DNA of 25,783 nt from positions 1 through 25,783 of IMG/VR virus record IMGVR_UViG_3300028590_000081; one strand, written 5' to 3'. Below the pieces are notes generated by a model. It was not told the origin of the DNA and ran no database searches. It saw only the letters and a list, made by a program, of their open reading frames with translations. The first letter of the stretch is position 1. Every line of letters begins with the position of its first letter. A program made the translations under genes and the position numbers. The DNA is from a virus. Below are positions 19,476 to 25,783 of this stretch, in pieces.

Positions 19476-19709
19476 TCAGGTCTCCTTGAGTTCGATGTGG
19501 ACGGTGGCGCCGAGTGCGTCGACGTAGCGGGCGAGGGTCGACATCCGGAAGTCCGCGCGGCCGGCCTCGATGAGCCACACCTGGCCGGGGTCGACGTCCA
19601 TGAGGCGTGCGATGTCGGCCTGCGACAGGTTCGCCTCGACGCGAAGTTTGGCGAGCCATGCCCCGACGCCGGAGTCCTTGCGGCGCCGGGGCTTCTGCTC
19701 GGTGGTCAT
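19476..19709 (-). CDS. XRE-family HTH regulator
   Basis: 77 aa from ATG 19709 (ATGA overlap). Residues 17-70 form a Cro/C1-type helix-turn-helix: AWLAKLRVEANLSQADIARL, then MDVDPGQVWLIEAGRADFRM and STLARYVDALGATVHIEL. SQADIARLMDVDPGQVWLIE is the HTH itself, and the final GATVHIEL strand is typical of antitoxin-like and small phage XRE proteins. It may bind the operator arrays in the regulatory hub. No toxin-like partner is next to it: the downstream neighbour is a tiny membrane protein and the upstream one is large and unrelated. Confidence 0.88.
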   Translation of the reverse strand: MTTEQKPRRRKDSGVGAWLAKLRVEANLSQADIARLMDVDPGQVWLIEAGRADFRMSTLARYVDALGATVHIELKET

Positions 19710-20785
19710 CTGGCCCACCGGCGGAGTCGCTGCCAAATGCGATCGACGATCGAGCGTCGTGGCTCGGGCGCCGCGGTGACTTCGGCGATGACGACGGCGC
19801 GGTGCAGGTCGGCGATCGGCTGGGTGATGCCCATCCGTGGTGCGGCGAACTCGATGAACTTGCCGGGCGTCTTCATCATCTCGACGAGGTCGTCGAGCGT
19901 GGCCTCGGTCAGCTCACGGTCGAACCTGAGCGGGCTGGGTGTGGCGTGCCGCCACTGATAGAAAGTGGATTCCTCGACGGTCTCGACGATCTCGATGGGT
20001 ATGTTCCAGATTGTCCGTTCCGGTTCCCACGTTTCCCGCGGCGCCGCGTGTGACCGCACGGCGAGCATCTGCTCGACGGTCAGTTTGACCGTCTCCGGCG
20101 GCGGGAGGGTGCGTTGGAGGGTGTCGACGAAGTCGTCGAGCGTGAACTTCGGCGGTGTGCCGGTGACCTTGAACGCGACACGGTTCGAGACGAACGGGTT
20201 GCCTTCCTGCTCGCAGCTGACCGCGATGTCGTAGCCGGGCGGGATCGCGGCGGCGGCCTTCGCGATCTCCGTGTCGAGCGCACGGTAGAACGCGGCCGGA
20301 TCGGTCGCCGCGAGGTCGTTGAGGTTCACCACCGTGCTGCCGATCAAGTCCTCGTCGGCAGCGGCCTGGAGCGCGTCGGCGATCTCGGGCCGGACGCTGT
20401 CGTGCGCCGCGGTGAAGTCGGCGTCGTCGAGCTGCTCGCCGAGCCGGGCGAGCAGGTCGGCCAGCACGACAGCGGGCGGCGGCTCGATGCCCCAGCTTCG
20501 GGCCTCCTCGATGCTGACGATGCCGAACCCGGGCTTGGTGAAGTCGACGACGCGCTCCGGTCCGGACAGCTCGGCCGGGATCGACCGCAGTTCCGGGGCG
20601 ACGTCGCCCAGTGTCGGCGTGCCCTCACGTCCGGCGAAGAACCCGTTGGCCTGCGGGACTTCCCCTTTCGGCACCTCGGGCGAGGTGTACGGCCTGGCGG
20701 GGATCGGCGCCGGCGGTTCCTCGGCCGGGCCGACGGGCCAGCCGCCCGCCGGGGTGAGGTAGCGGCCGTGGTAGTCGTTGCTCAC
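19706..20785 (-). CDS. Large unknown protein
   Basis: 359 aa from GTG 20785, which has AGGAGG four bases upstream and a GTGA overlap. The first 65 residues are Pro-rich and probably disordered (GPAEEPPAPIPARPYTSPEV). The middle is helical and acidic (VVLADLLARLGEQLDDADFT, PEIADALQAAADEDLIGSTV, AFYRALDTEIAKAAAAIPPG), followed by a beta-type region (YDIAVSCEQEGNPFVSNRVA) and a basic C-terminus (SIVDRIWQRLRRWAR). No catalytic motif or known domain is evident. Size and position suggest a phage-specific early protein. Confidence 0.7.
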   Translation of the reverse strand: MSNDYHGRYLTPAGGWPVGPAEEPPAPIPARPYTSPEVPKGEVPQANGFFAGREGTPTLGDVAPELRSIPAELSGPERVVDFTKPGFGIVSIEEARSWGIEPPPAVVLADLLARLGEQLDDADFTAAHDSVRPEIADALQAAADEDLIGSTVVNLNDLAATDPAAFYRALDTEIAKAAAAIPPGYDIAVSCEQEGNPFVSNRVAFKVTGTPPKFTLDDFVDTLQRTLPPPETVKLTVEQMLAVRSHAAPRETWEPERTIWNIPIEIVETVEESTFYQWRHATPSPLRFDRELTEATLDDLVEMMKTPGKFIEFAAPRMGITQPIADLHRAVVIAEVTAAPEPRRSIVDRIWQRLRRWAR

Positions 20786-20865
20786 TGGTCCTCCTGGTGG
20801 CGTTTGCGGGGGCAGGTGCAGGTCATGTGTCCGCAATGCGGGCACGGGACGGTCGCGGCGTTCAC
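20782..20865 (-). CDS. 27-residue zinc-knuckle protein
   Basis: Starts at GTG 20865 with GGAGG four bases upstream and overlaps its neighbours by four bases on both sides, so it is very probably translated. The peptide begins MNAATVPCPHCGHMTCTCPR; its four Cys and one to two His (CPHCGHMTCTC) are enough for one zinc site. The rest is basic (KRHQEDQ). Confidence 0.6.
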   Translation of the reverse strand: MNAATVPCPHCGHMTCTCPRKRHQEDQ

Positions 20866-21239
20866 GTGGCCTCCAGCGCGGTCGTGATGGCGCGGATGGT
20901 CGGACACGGCAGCTCGTGCTTGTCGTGCCCGCAGAAGTCCGGGTGCTGCCCCTCTTCCGGCACATGGACGTCGAGAACCCCACGCAGCGCGGCGAAGAGA
21001 TGCGGGTACTTCTCGTCCGCTCGGGTCGCCACGGAGAAGATCGCCGTCTGAGCGGCGTAGGTGTCGAGCAGGTCGCTCGCGCTGACCGTGCAGGCGGGGC
21101 ACGGAATCGGGCGGACGAATCCCATGCGGACGGCGCCGTCGGTACCGCGTGCCAGGCTCGACCACGCGGACCACGGTTCGCCGCGCTCGGTGTTGGCGAT
21201 CTTGCGGTCGCCGTTGCAGCGGGTACAGGTCTTCCTCAT
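20862..21239 (-). CDS. DnaJ-type zinc-knuckle protein
   Basis: 125 aa from ATG 21239 (ATGA overlap with the resolvase gene). It begins MRKTCTRCNGDRKIANTERG; CxxCxGxxxI is the DnaJ/RING-like cysteine knuckle. A second CxxC (PCPACTVS) in the middle can complete a four-Cys zinc site. The C-terminal half is helical (DLLDTYAAQTAIFSVATRAD) and ends with FCGHDKHELPCPTIRAITTA, a pattern seen in actinobacterial phage hypothetical proteins. Function unknown. Confidence 0.72.
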   Translation of the reverse strand: MRKTCTRCNGDRKIANTERGEPWSAWSSLARGTDGAVRMGFVRPIPCPACTVSASDLLDTYAAQTAIFSVATRADEKYPHLFAALRGVLDVHVPEEGQHPDFCGHDKHELPCPTIRAITTALEAT

Positions 21240-21802
21240 GCTGCCTCGCTTTCGGTGTCCCAGGCGACGCCGCCGAGCGCCGCCGTGTGGTGGGCGCGGG
21301 TGGGGACGCCGGGGATGCCGAGTCGCTGCCCGGCCATGGTCGCCATCGTGAGGGCGTCCCATTCGTTGTCGTTGGCGCACTGGCATTCCTCGCCCCACAG
21401 GCGGGCCATGCCGACGGCGACGAGGTCCTTCCCGGCGTTGCCCTTGTTCGCGGCGAACTTTTTCACCACGGTCGGGGGTGCGATCGCGACGTGGTGGTGG
21501 TCGAGCAGCAAGGTGTCCACAATGGACCACCACAGCCCGGCGCGGTCCCACATGCTGCCGGTGTTCTTCGAGAAGGCCGGCGCTTCGATGATCACAAGGT
21601 CGGCGTTCAACGCGAGCGTGACGACACAGTCGACGATGCGACGGATCCGGTCGTTGCGGTCGCGGAGACTGTCGCCCTTGTGCCCGACCGACTTGATGGT
21701 CTGCACCTTGTACAGCGGGCCGCCGTTGTCGAGGTAGCTGGTGTCGAGGGCGGCGACACCGGTGCCGGTGAGCGAGGGGTCGATGCCGAGGACGCGGGTC
21801 AT
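21236..21802 (-). CDS. RuvC-like Holliday junction resolvase
   Basis: 188 aa from ATG 21802 with GGAG upstream. RNase H-like fold of the phage RuvC type: first strand with GIDPSLTGTGVA (D8), LVIIEAPAF with E73, the substrate loop TVVKKFAANKGNAGK, and the final acidic helix CANDNEWDALTMA (D145, D149). These four acidic residues form the two-metal catalytic site. The enzyme resolves branched DNA produced by replication or recombination before packaging. Length and motif order are normal for the family. It is coupled to both neighbours by four-base overlaps. Confidence 0.92.
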   Translation of the reverse strand: MTRVLGIDPSLTGTGVAALDTSYLDNGGPLYKVQTIKSVGHKGDSLRDRNDRIRRIVDCVVTLALNADLVIIEAPAFSKNTGSMWDRAGLWWSIVDTLLLDHHHVAIAPPTVVKKFAANKGNAGKDLVAVGMARLWGEECQCANDNEWDALTMATMAGQRLGIPGVPTRAHHTAALGGVAWDTESEAA

Positions 21803-21987
21803 CGTGGCTCCAGGGGGTTCGGGCGGCAGGCGAGGATGCCAGCGGCCATGGCGAGCGCGAGCGCGTCGGACCAGCCGAGGGTGATCAGGGTGAGGACGAC
21901 GGCGAGGAAGACGGCGCTGCCGAGGAGGAAGGCGTCGACGTGCTGGAGGTCGACGGCTTTGGTGGGCTGGCCGGGATCGAGGGTCAC
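21799..21987 (-). CDS. Small membrane protein
   Basis: 62 aa from GTG 21987 (GTGA overlap). A hydrophobic stretch (AFLLGSAVFLAVVLTLITLG) and a second weaker one (WSDALALAMAAGILAC) suggest one or two membrane helices. The ends are polar, with RPNPLEPR at the C-terminus. No family recognised. The longer upstream frame is a shadow of the adjacent gene. Confidence 0.65.
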   Translation of the reverse strand: MTLDPGQPTKAVDLQHVDAFLLGSAVFLAVVLTLITLGWSDALALAMAAGILACRPNPLEPR

Positions 21988-22178
21988 CGCGACACCTCGT
22001 CGTCGACGTGGAAGGACTGCAGGAGCTCCCACTGGTCCTTGGGGGACAGGCCTTCCATGCAGCCCTCGACGACGACACGGTCAGCGTCGAGGAGCTTCTC
22101 CAGGTAGTTCCCGACCTCGATGGCGTAGAGCGGTTCGGGGGCCGGGTAGGTGGGCGGCTGCTGATCGGGCGCGGTCAC
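21984..22178 (-). CDS. Small acidic unknown protein
   Basis: 64 aa from GTG 22178, AGGTGG upstream and GTGA overlap. The N-terminus is Pro-rich, followed by helices (LYAIEVGNYLEKLLDADRVV, GLSPKDQWELLQSFHVDDEV). Net negative charge. Overlaps on both sides mark it as part of the same polycistron. Function unknown. Confidence 0.65.
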   Translation of the reverse strand: MTAPDQQPPTYPAPEPLYAIEVGNYLEKLLDADRVVVEGCMEGLSPKDQWELLQSFHVDDEVSR

Positions 22179-22627
22179 GATCCACCTGACTTTCCGCCGG
22201 ACGTCCCGGCTTTCGCGCCGGCGCCGCCCGTGCTGCCCGCCTTCACGCCGAACCCGCCGCGGTGCACCGCGGCGACCTGGCCGCCGGTCTTCGGGACGCC
22301 CTTGGCGATCGGGGTGCCGGCGGGGACCGTGCGGACGGCGGGGCTTCCGGCTGGCATGCGTTGGCCGACGGGCGGGATGTAGGCGTTCCCTGCGGTCATG
22401 GGCATCCACAGGAAGTAGCTACCGACGCCGGTGCTGTGGCCTTCGTCGTCGTAGTCGCCGCATGCGTCGTCGTCGAGGCGTTCCTGGGTTTGTTCGTTGA
22501 CGCAGACGGCGGCGTATTGGGCGTCGGGGTCGGCGAAGGCGTCGCAGCCGGTGGTGAGGAACAGCATCCCGGCGATGCCCGCGTAGCCGAGGACGCTCCC
22601 TCGACCCTGCTTGCGGTCAGTCTTCAT
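22175..22627 (-). CDS. Putative lipoprotein with Gly-rich tail
   Basis: 150 aa from ATG 22627. The N-terminus has a basic region (KTDRKQGRG), a hydrophobic core (VLGYAGIAGMLFLTT) and GC at 27-28, a plausible lipobox (LTTGC), so it is probably a lipid-anchored surface protein. Mature part: VCVNEQTQERLDDDACGDYD, then Trp/Pro/Tyr-rich YFLWMPMTAGNAYIPPVGQR, and a Gly/Ser/Lys-rich tail (RGGFGVKAGSTGGAGAKAGT). Similar CVxxxTxxRxDDxxC...YIPPVG proteins occur in actinobacterial phages. Phage lipoproteins can block superinfection, but that role is inferred. Confidence 0.72.
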   Translation of the reverse strand: MKTDRKQGRGSVLGYAGIAGMLFLTTGCDAFADPDAQYAAVCVNEQTQERLDDDACGDYDDEGHSTGVGSYFLWMPMTAGNAYIPPVGQRMPAGSPAVRTVPAGTPIAKGVPKTGGQVAAVHRGGFGVKAGSTGGAGAKAGTSGGKSGGS

Positions 22628-22770
22628 CGTCGGAACTTCTTCCTCTGGTGGTGGGCGACCCAGCACGACTTGTGGGGGTACCGCACGTAGTGGCAGCGCT
22701 GCCCGGGTTTCGCGCCGCAGCGCCAGCAGGTGTCGAACGAAGCCCAGTAGGCGTCCCAGTCGACGCTCAT
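22624..22770 (-). CDS. 48-residue zinc-finger protein
   Basis: Starts at ATG 22770 (ATGA overlap) and ends overlapping the lipoprotein start by four bases. The peptide starts MSVDWDAYWASFDTCWRCGA, then KPGQRCHYVRYPHKSCWVAH and HQRKKFRR. CxxCxxxPGxxCxxxx...CxxxHH is the small actinophage zinc-finger pattern, with a basic tail fit for nucleic-acid binding. A related CxxCxxxPxxxC block occurs in the gene cut by the right edge. Confidence 0.75.
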   Translation of the reverse strand: MSVDWDAYWASFDTCWRCGAKPGQRCHYVRYPHKSCWVAHHQRKKFRR

Positions 22771-23714
22771 GGCTCTTCGGGTAAGGCGTCGGCGGCGGGC
22801 ACGAACGGCGCGGGTGGCCCGGGGACGTAGTCACCCTCGTATGCCGGGCAGGTCGAGGTGTCCGTGAGCTGGGCGCAGGCCAGGCATTCATCGCCGGTGA
22901 GCGGGTTGTCGTGGTCGTCGTAGTCGCACTGGCCCGCGCAGGTACACACAGGTCCGTCGGACTTCGCCACTGCTTCGCCACTGTCCACAGTGGATCGGGT
23001 TTCGGCCGGAAACCCTTGCGGCGTGGGTCCGGATCGACCAGTACGCGCGTCCGGCTCGTCGGGCTGGTCGCCTTGCAGCACGGCGATCGCGGCGCGGCGG
23101 ACGTCGCCGGCGTCCTGTCCCCCGCGCAGCAGCTCGGCGAGCGCCTTGTCGATGCGGGCCTGCAGCTGGTCCCGCTCGGTGGTTGCCCTGATCGCCTGCT
23201 GCCGATCGCGTTCCATGAACCGCTCGGCATCAGCGAGGTCTTGCCTCAGCTGGTCCCGTTCGGCGACGAGGTTCCGAACCCGGGCGGCGAGGCCCTCGCC
23301 CTCGATGACACCGGCCTCGCGCAGCAGCCGCACGGCTTCAGCGACCACGCCGGTCAGCCGCTCGTGCTCGGCGGCCGGGACCATCGGTCCCTTGTAGGCG
23401 GGTGCGGGAGGCCATTCGCCGGGAGGCAGGGTGGCGCAGGCGGTCAGCCACTCGGCGGTGCGCAGCTTCCCGGACCGCTTCGCCAGAGCGGCGGCGTGCC
23501 GGAGGAGCGGCGTGGCTTCGCGGGCCCGGTCGTCCCAGAGTTCGACCGGGACGAGCATGCCGCGGTGAGCGAGCGCGCGGGCAGCGGCGACGTCGACGAC
23601 CGCGGGTTCACCGCCGGGTGTAAGCCCGAACTCGGTCGAGATGGCTGCGTGGATGGTGCGGGCGGCGAAGTCGATCACGGCTTCGGCGCCGGCGGGTTCG
23701 GTCTCGTCAGGCAT
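22767..23714 (-). CDS. Coiled-coil protein with Cys-rich C-terminus
   Basis: 315 aa from ATG 23714, with GAGGCGG upstream and an eight-base overlap with the preceding gene. Residues 1-95 are helical (RTIHAAISTEFG, ARALAHRGMLVPVELWDDRA). Residues 145-196 form a coiled coil (VRNLVAERDQLRQDLADAER, TTERDQLQARIDKALAELLR). A flexible linker leads to a Cys-rich end (C257, C259, C263, C277, C280, C289; VCTCAGQCDY, DECLACAQ) that could bind zinc. An overall role is unknown; a DNA- or RNA-associated scaffold is possible. Confidence 0.75.
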   Translation of the reverse strand: MPDETEPAGAEAVIDFAARTIHAAISTEFGLTPGGEPAVVDVAAARALAHRGMLVPVELWDDRAREATPLLRHAAALAKRSGKLRTAEWLTACATLPPGEWPPAPAYKGPMVPAAEHERLTGVVAEAVRLLREAGVIEGEGLAARVRNLVAERDQLRQDLADAERFMERDRQQAIRATTERDQLQARIDKALAELLRGGQDAGDVRRAAIAVLQGDQPDEPDARTGRSGPTPQGFPAETRSTVDSGEAVAKSDGPVCTCAGQCDYDDHDNPLTGDECLACAQLTDTSTCPAYEGDYVPGPPAPFVPAADALPEEP

Positions 23715-24276
23715 GGTCGGCCGCCTCGTCTTCGTCGGGGAGCACGCCGTGCTCGCGGGCGACGTCCGCGCCGAGTTCGGCACCGAGCAAGGCGGCGTGG
23801 GCCTGCTCCCGCTCGCGCCGCTCGCGCCCCGCTTGGTCGACTGCGGCCTGCCACTCCTTCGCCGTCAACGACTGGATCTCCACGCCTGGTCCGTCCCAGC
23901 CCTCTTGCTCGGTCAGCTGAACTGCGACGGCGTAGCGGGCGATGTCGCCCTCCGCCGACTGGACGGCCACGCCGGCGGGCACGGTGTCGTAGGGGAAGAA
24001 CACCCGAGGCACGGCAGGTGGCTCGGTCTGCGGCGGACACTCGTGCCGCGAGTCGGTGTGGTGAAACACGTTCCAGCCGCCGTCCTGCCGAGGTTGCAGA
24101 TGGCCGGCGTACAGGAACTCCCCGCTGTACCCGAACACGTCGACCGCAGCCGGCTGGTGTTCGGCGACCAGTTTGAGGATGTGGTCTGCTGCCTCTTCCG
24201 GTGTCGGGTCCCACGAGTCGAGGGTGAGCAGGGACTCCACGAACTCCGTGATCTTGGCTTTCAGGGGTTCCGTCAT
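23707..24276 (-). CDS. Unknown protein of early block
   Basis: 189 aa from ATG 24276 (ATGA overlap, AAGGCGAC upstream). N-terminal helices (ITEFVESLLTLDSWDPTPEE, AADHILKLVAEHQPAAVDVF) precede a beta-rich middle (YSGEFLYAGHLQPRQDGGWN, RVFFPYDTVPAGVAVQSAEG) and a charged helical tail (QAGRERREREQAHAALLGAE, ending DEDEAADHA). No membrane, signal or catalytic motif. Family not recognised. Confidence 0.72.
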   Translation of the reverse strand: MTEPLKAKITEFVESLLTLDSWDPTPEEAADHILKLVAEHQPAAVDVFGYSGEFLYAGHLQPRQDGGWNVFHHTDSRHECPPQTEPPAVPRVFFPYDTVPAGVAVQSAEGDIARYAVAVQLTEQEGWDGPGVEIQSLTAKEWQAAVDQAGRERREREQAHAALLGAELGADVAREHGVLPDEDEAADHA

Positions 24277-25562
24277 GAGGTCGCCTTCCAGGCGCTGTAC
24301 GCGCGGCCGTTGTCGCCATACCAGGTGTGGTCATGCGCGTGACCCTCGTACTGCTGACACTGGCGCCCTTCGGTGACGACGTTGCCCTCGGGAACGAGCT
24401 TCGGGCACCGGCGAGGGCGCTCGGTCTCGTCGGTGGGAAGCGGGCCACCAGCGCCGAGAAGTTCGACACCGATCATGCGGCCGTCGCGGGTCCAGTCGAT
24501 CAGGGCCGGGGCTTCCTCGCTGGTGTGGTGCACGGACTCGTCGAGGATCCGCACATACCACGGGCTGTTGTCGGACTCGACTTCGAGGCGCCCGGTGTGG
24601 TGTCGGCGGCCGACGATGTCGGTGTCCGGTGTCGGTTCGTCGAATTCGATGCGCTCGTACCAGGTTTCGCCGATCTGCACGAGCTCGCCCCGGTTCATGC
24701 GCGCTTCGATCTCGGCGCCCTGCTCATAGCTGGACAAGTCCGGCAGCCCAGACAGCCTCGCCATCCTGGCCGCGTGGTGCACCCCATAGCCCTGGGGCGG
24801 GGTGGCGAGCCGCTCGCCGTCCTTGGCGTGGACGGCCGTCCACGGGCCGTCGACCACCGTGCGCTGGATGACCTCGAAGTCCGGGAACTTCGCGACCTTG
24901 TCGCGGGCGTACTCCTCGGTCACCACGTTCGCTTCTCTCGAGCCGATCTTCGGGTGCTGCCACGACCACTCGACCCGGGACGTCTCGCCCTCGACGGGTG
25001 CCCGCCAGCCCCGCTCCTGCAGCACCGCGATCGTGATCTGCGTGACGACCCGCGCAGGTGGCAGCACGACGCCGTAGTCGGCCTGGTAGGACGCGACGAG
25101 GGCGTCGATCTCCTCGTGCACCGACGGGTCGTCGACACCCCGTCCGGCAAGTTTCGCCCTGAGATCGTTTCTAACGGCCTGAGTTGATCCGTCCGCGTCT
25201 CCGGGCGCAAACGGCGGGTTGATCACTCCACGACCCGAATCCGGGCCAGCGATGATCGGTTCCGCATGATCGTCCCGGCCCCCAGTCGTGATCCCTTGGT
25301 CATGATCTTGGACAGCCTCGGCGAAAGCCCTGGTGTGGAAGTCCGGGGCCGAGCCGAGTTCGTCGGCGAGCTTCCGGGCGGCATCGAGGATCACGTCACC
25401 GGTGCCGGGTTCGGGCAGTGCGAGGGCGTCGAGGTGGGCGAGGACGGCGTGGCCGGTGGCCAGAGCGGCGACGACGGCGGCGTGGTCCGGCGAGGTGTGG
25501 AGCGCAGCTTCGGCGCGCTGGAGGTAGTCCTCGGCGCGTTCGCGGTGGGTGGGCTGGTTCAC
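24273..25562 (-). CDS. Multi-domain protein with DUF2283-like segment
   Basis: 429 aa from GTG 25562 (GGAG five bases upstream, GTGA overlap). Residues 1-50 are helical (RERAEDYLQRAEAALHTSPD, AVVAALATGHAVLAHLDALA), a layout common in actinobacterial hypothetical proteins. Residues 60-185 include further helices (ARKLADELGS; EEIDALVASYQADYGVVLPP). Residues 190-310 are beta-rich (EWSWQHPKIGSREANVV, GETWYERIEFDEP). Residues about 336-370 (YVRILDESVHH, PALIDWTRDGRMIGVELLGA) fit DUF2283, a small beta domain of unknown function. The C-terminus carries RQCQQYEGHAHDHTW, the C...GHxxxHxW motif common in actinophage proteins. Probably a composite of small modules. Function unknown. Confidence 0.72.
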   Translation of the reverse strand: MNQPTHRERAEDYLQRAEAALHTSPDHAAVVAALATGHAVLAHLDALALPEPGTGDVILDAARKLADELGSAPDFHTRAFAEAVQDHDQGITTGGRDDHAEPIIAGPDSGRGVINPPFAPGDADGSTQAVRNDLRAKLAGRGVDDPSVHEEIDALVASYQADYGVVLPPARVVTQITIAVLQERGWRAPVEGETSRVEWSWQHPKIGSREANVVTEEYARDKVAKFPDFEVIQRTVVDGPWTAVHAKDGERLATPPQGYGVHHAARMARLSGLPDLSSYEQGAEIEARMNRGELVQIGETWYERIEFDEPTPDTDIVGRRHHTGRLEVESDNSPWYVRILDESVHHTSEEAPALIDWTRDGRMIGVELLGAGGPLPTDETERPRRCPKLVPEGNVVTEGRQCQQYEGHAHDHTWYGDNGRAYSAWKATS

Positions 25563-25783
25563 GGGTTCTCCTGGTCGGATTTGCGGGCGGGGTGGTAGCC
25601 GCGGAGCGGGATGCGGCCGCCCCGACCAGCACGTGTGCAGCGTTGGCGTGGTGCGGCGTGGCATGCGGGGCAGTCGCGGAGGAGTGGGCTGGTGGCGAGT
25701 TCGTCGGGGAGTTGTTCGGCGGGGACGTACGGGGCGTCGGGGGTGTCTTGCCAGAGGCCGGTGCGGAGGTTCGCGCGGCCTTT
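25559..25783 (-). CDS. Zinc-finger protein, 5' end off window
   Basis: 74 codons of a minus-strand frame enter from the right edge and end at TGA 25559-25561, overlapping the next GTG as GTGA. The visible part includes GLWQDTPDAPYVPAEQLPDE, then DCPACHAAPRQRCTRAG, a CxxCxxxPxxxC finger like that at 22624-22770, followed by a basic tail (RIPLRGYHPARKSDQENP). Probable nucleic-acid-binding protein. The N-terminus is missing, so length and start are unknown. Confidence 0.7.
   Translation of the reverse strand, partial: KGRANLRTGLWQDTPDAPYVPAEQLPDELATSPLLRDCPACHAAPRQRCTRAGRGGRIPLRGYHPARKSDQENP

Overview
The window is a GC-rich segment of a tailed bacteriophage or prophage from an actinobacterial host. 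Evidence: a contiguous head/packaging module (two terminase subunits, portal fused to a MuF-like domain, ClpP-like protease, HK97-type capsid), many GTG and one TTG starts, strong G/C third-position bias, long chains of genes overlapping by 1-4 bases, and small Cys/His-rich proteins typical of actinophages. No integrase, lysis gene, DNA polymerase or tail gene (tape measure, tail tube) is visible, so I cannot say whether it is a free phage or a prophage. A host in Pseudonocardiales or nearby is only a guess from composition.

Layout. (1) 1-8675, minus strand: late head genes. In transcription order: small membrane protein, portal-MuF, protease with acidic tail, capsid, four small structural proteins, a LamG-like/Gly-Ala repeat/zinc-ribbon fusion, and a head-tail connector-like gene cut by the left edge. 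(2) 8676-9242: a moron-like insertion. One plus-strand HTH gene has a divergent promoter/operator region on its left and two strong hairpins on its right, and separates terminase from portal. (3) 9243-14853, minus strand: terminases preceded by a run of small overlapping genes (DUF6221-like, cupin-like, membrane protein) that begins at a ribbon-helix-helix repressor candidate. (4) 14854-17503: the regulatory hub. A divergent promoter with a 16-bp perfect palindrome drives the repressor leftward and a rightward block of small plus-strand genes that ends at a bidirectional terminator. (5) 17504-25783, minus strand: a polycistronic block of at least 18 genes, mostly coupled by 4-base overlaps, with a RuvC-like resolvase, an XRE-type regulator, a lipoprotein, small zinc-binding proteins and many unknowns. 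It is open at the right edge.

The most striking unexplained signal is a dispersed asymmetric repeat, GATCTTG with flanks roughly GTYGATCTTGRWC. It occurs 16 times in five places between 13.8 and 17.5 kb. The copies point rightward to the right of the hub and leftward to the left of it, so outside the last copy they always run with local transcription. In three genes the TGA stop codon lies within or across the repeat. One cluster lies inside a coding region with exact 15-base spacing that keeps the frame. This resembles, but is not the sequence of, the stoperators of L5-type mycobacteriophages, and may be a new immunity or transcription-roadblock array. Other points of interest are the repressor/palindrome pair, a 25-bp direct repeat in front of two plus-strand genes, an anti-sigma-D-like protein with a nested start and a stop-interrupted tail, and several domain fusions in the structural genes.
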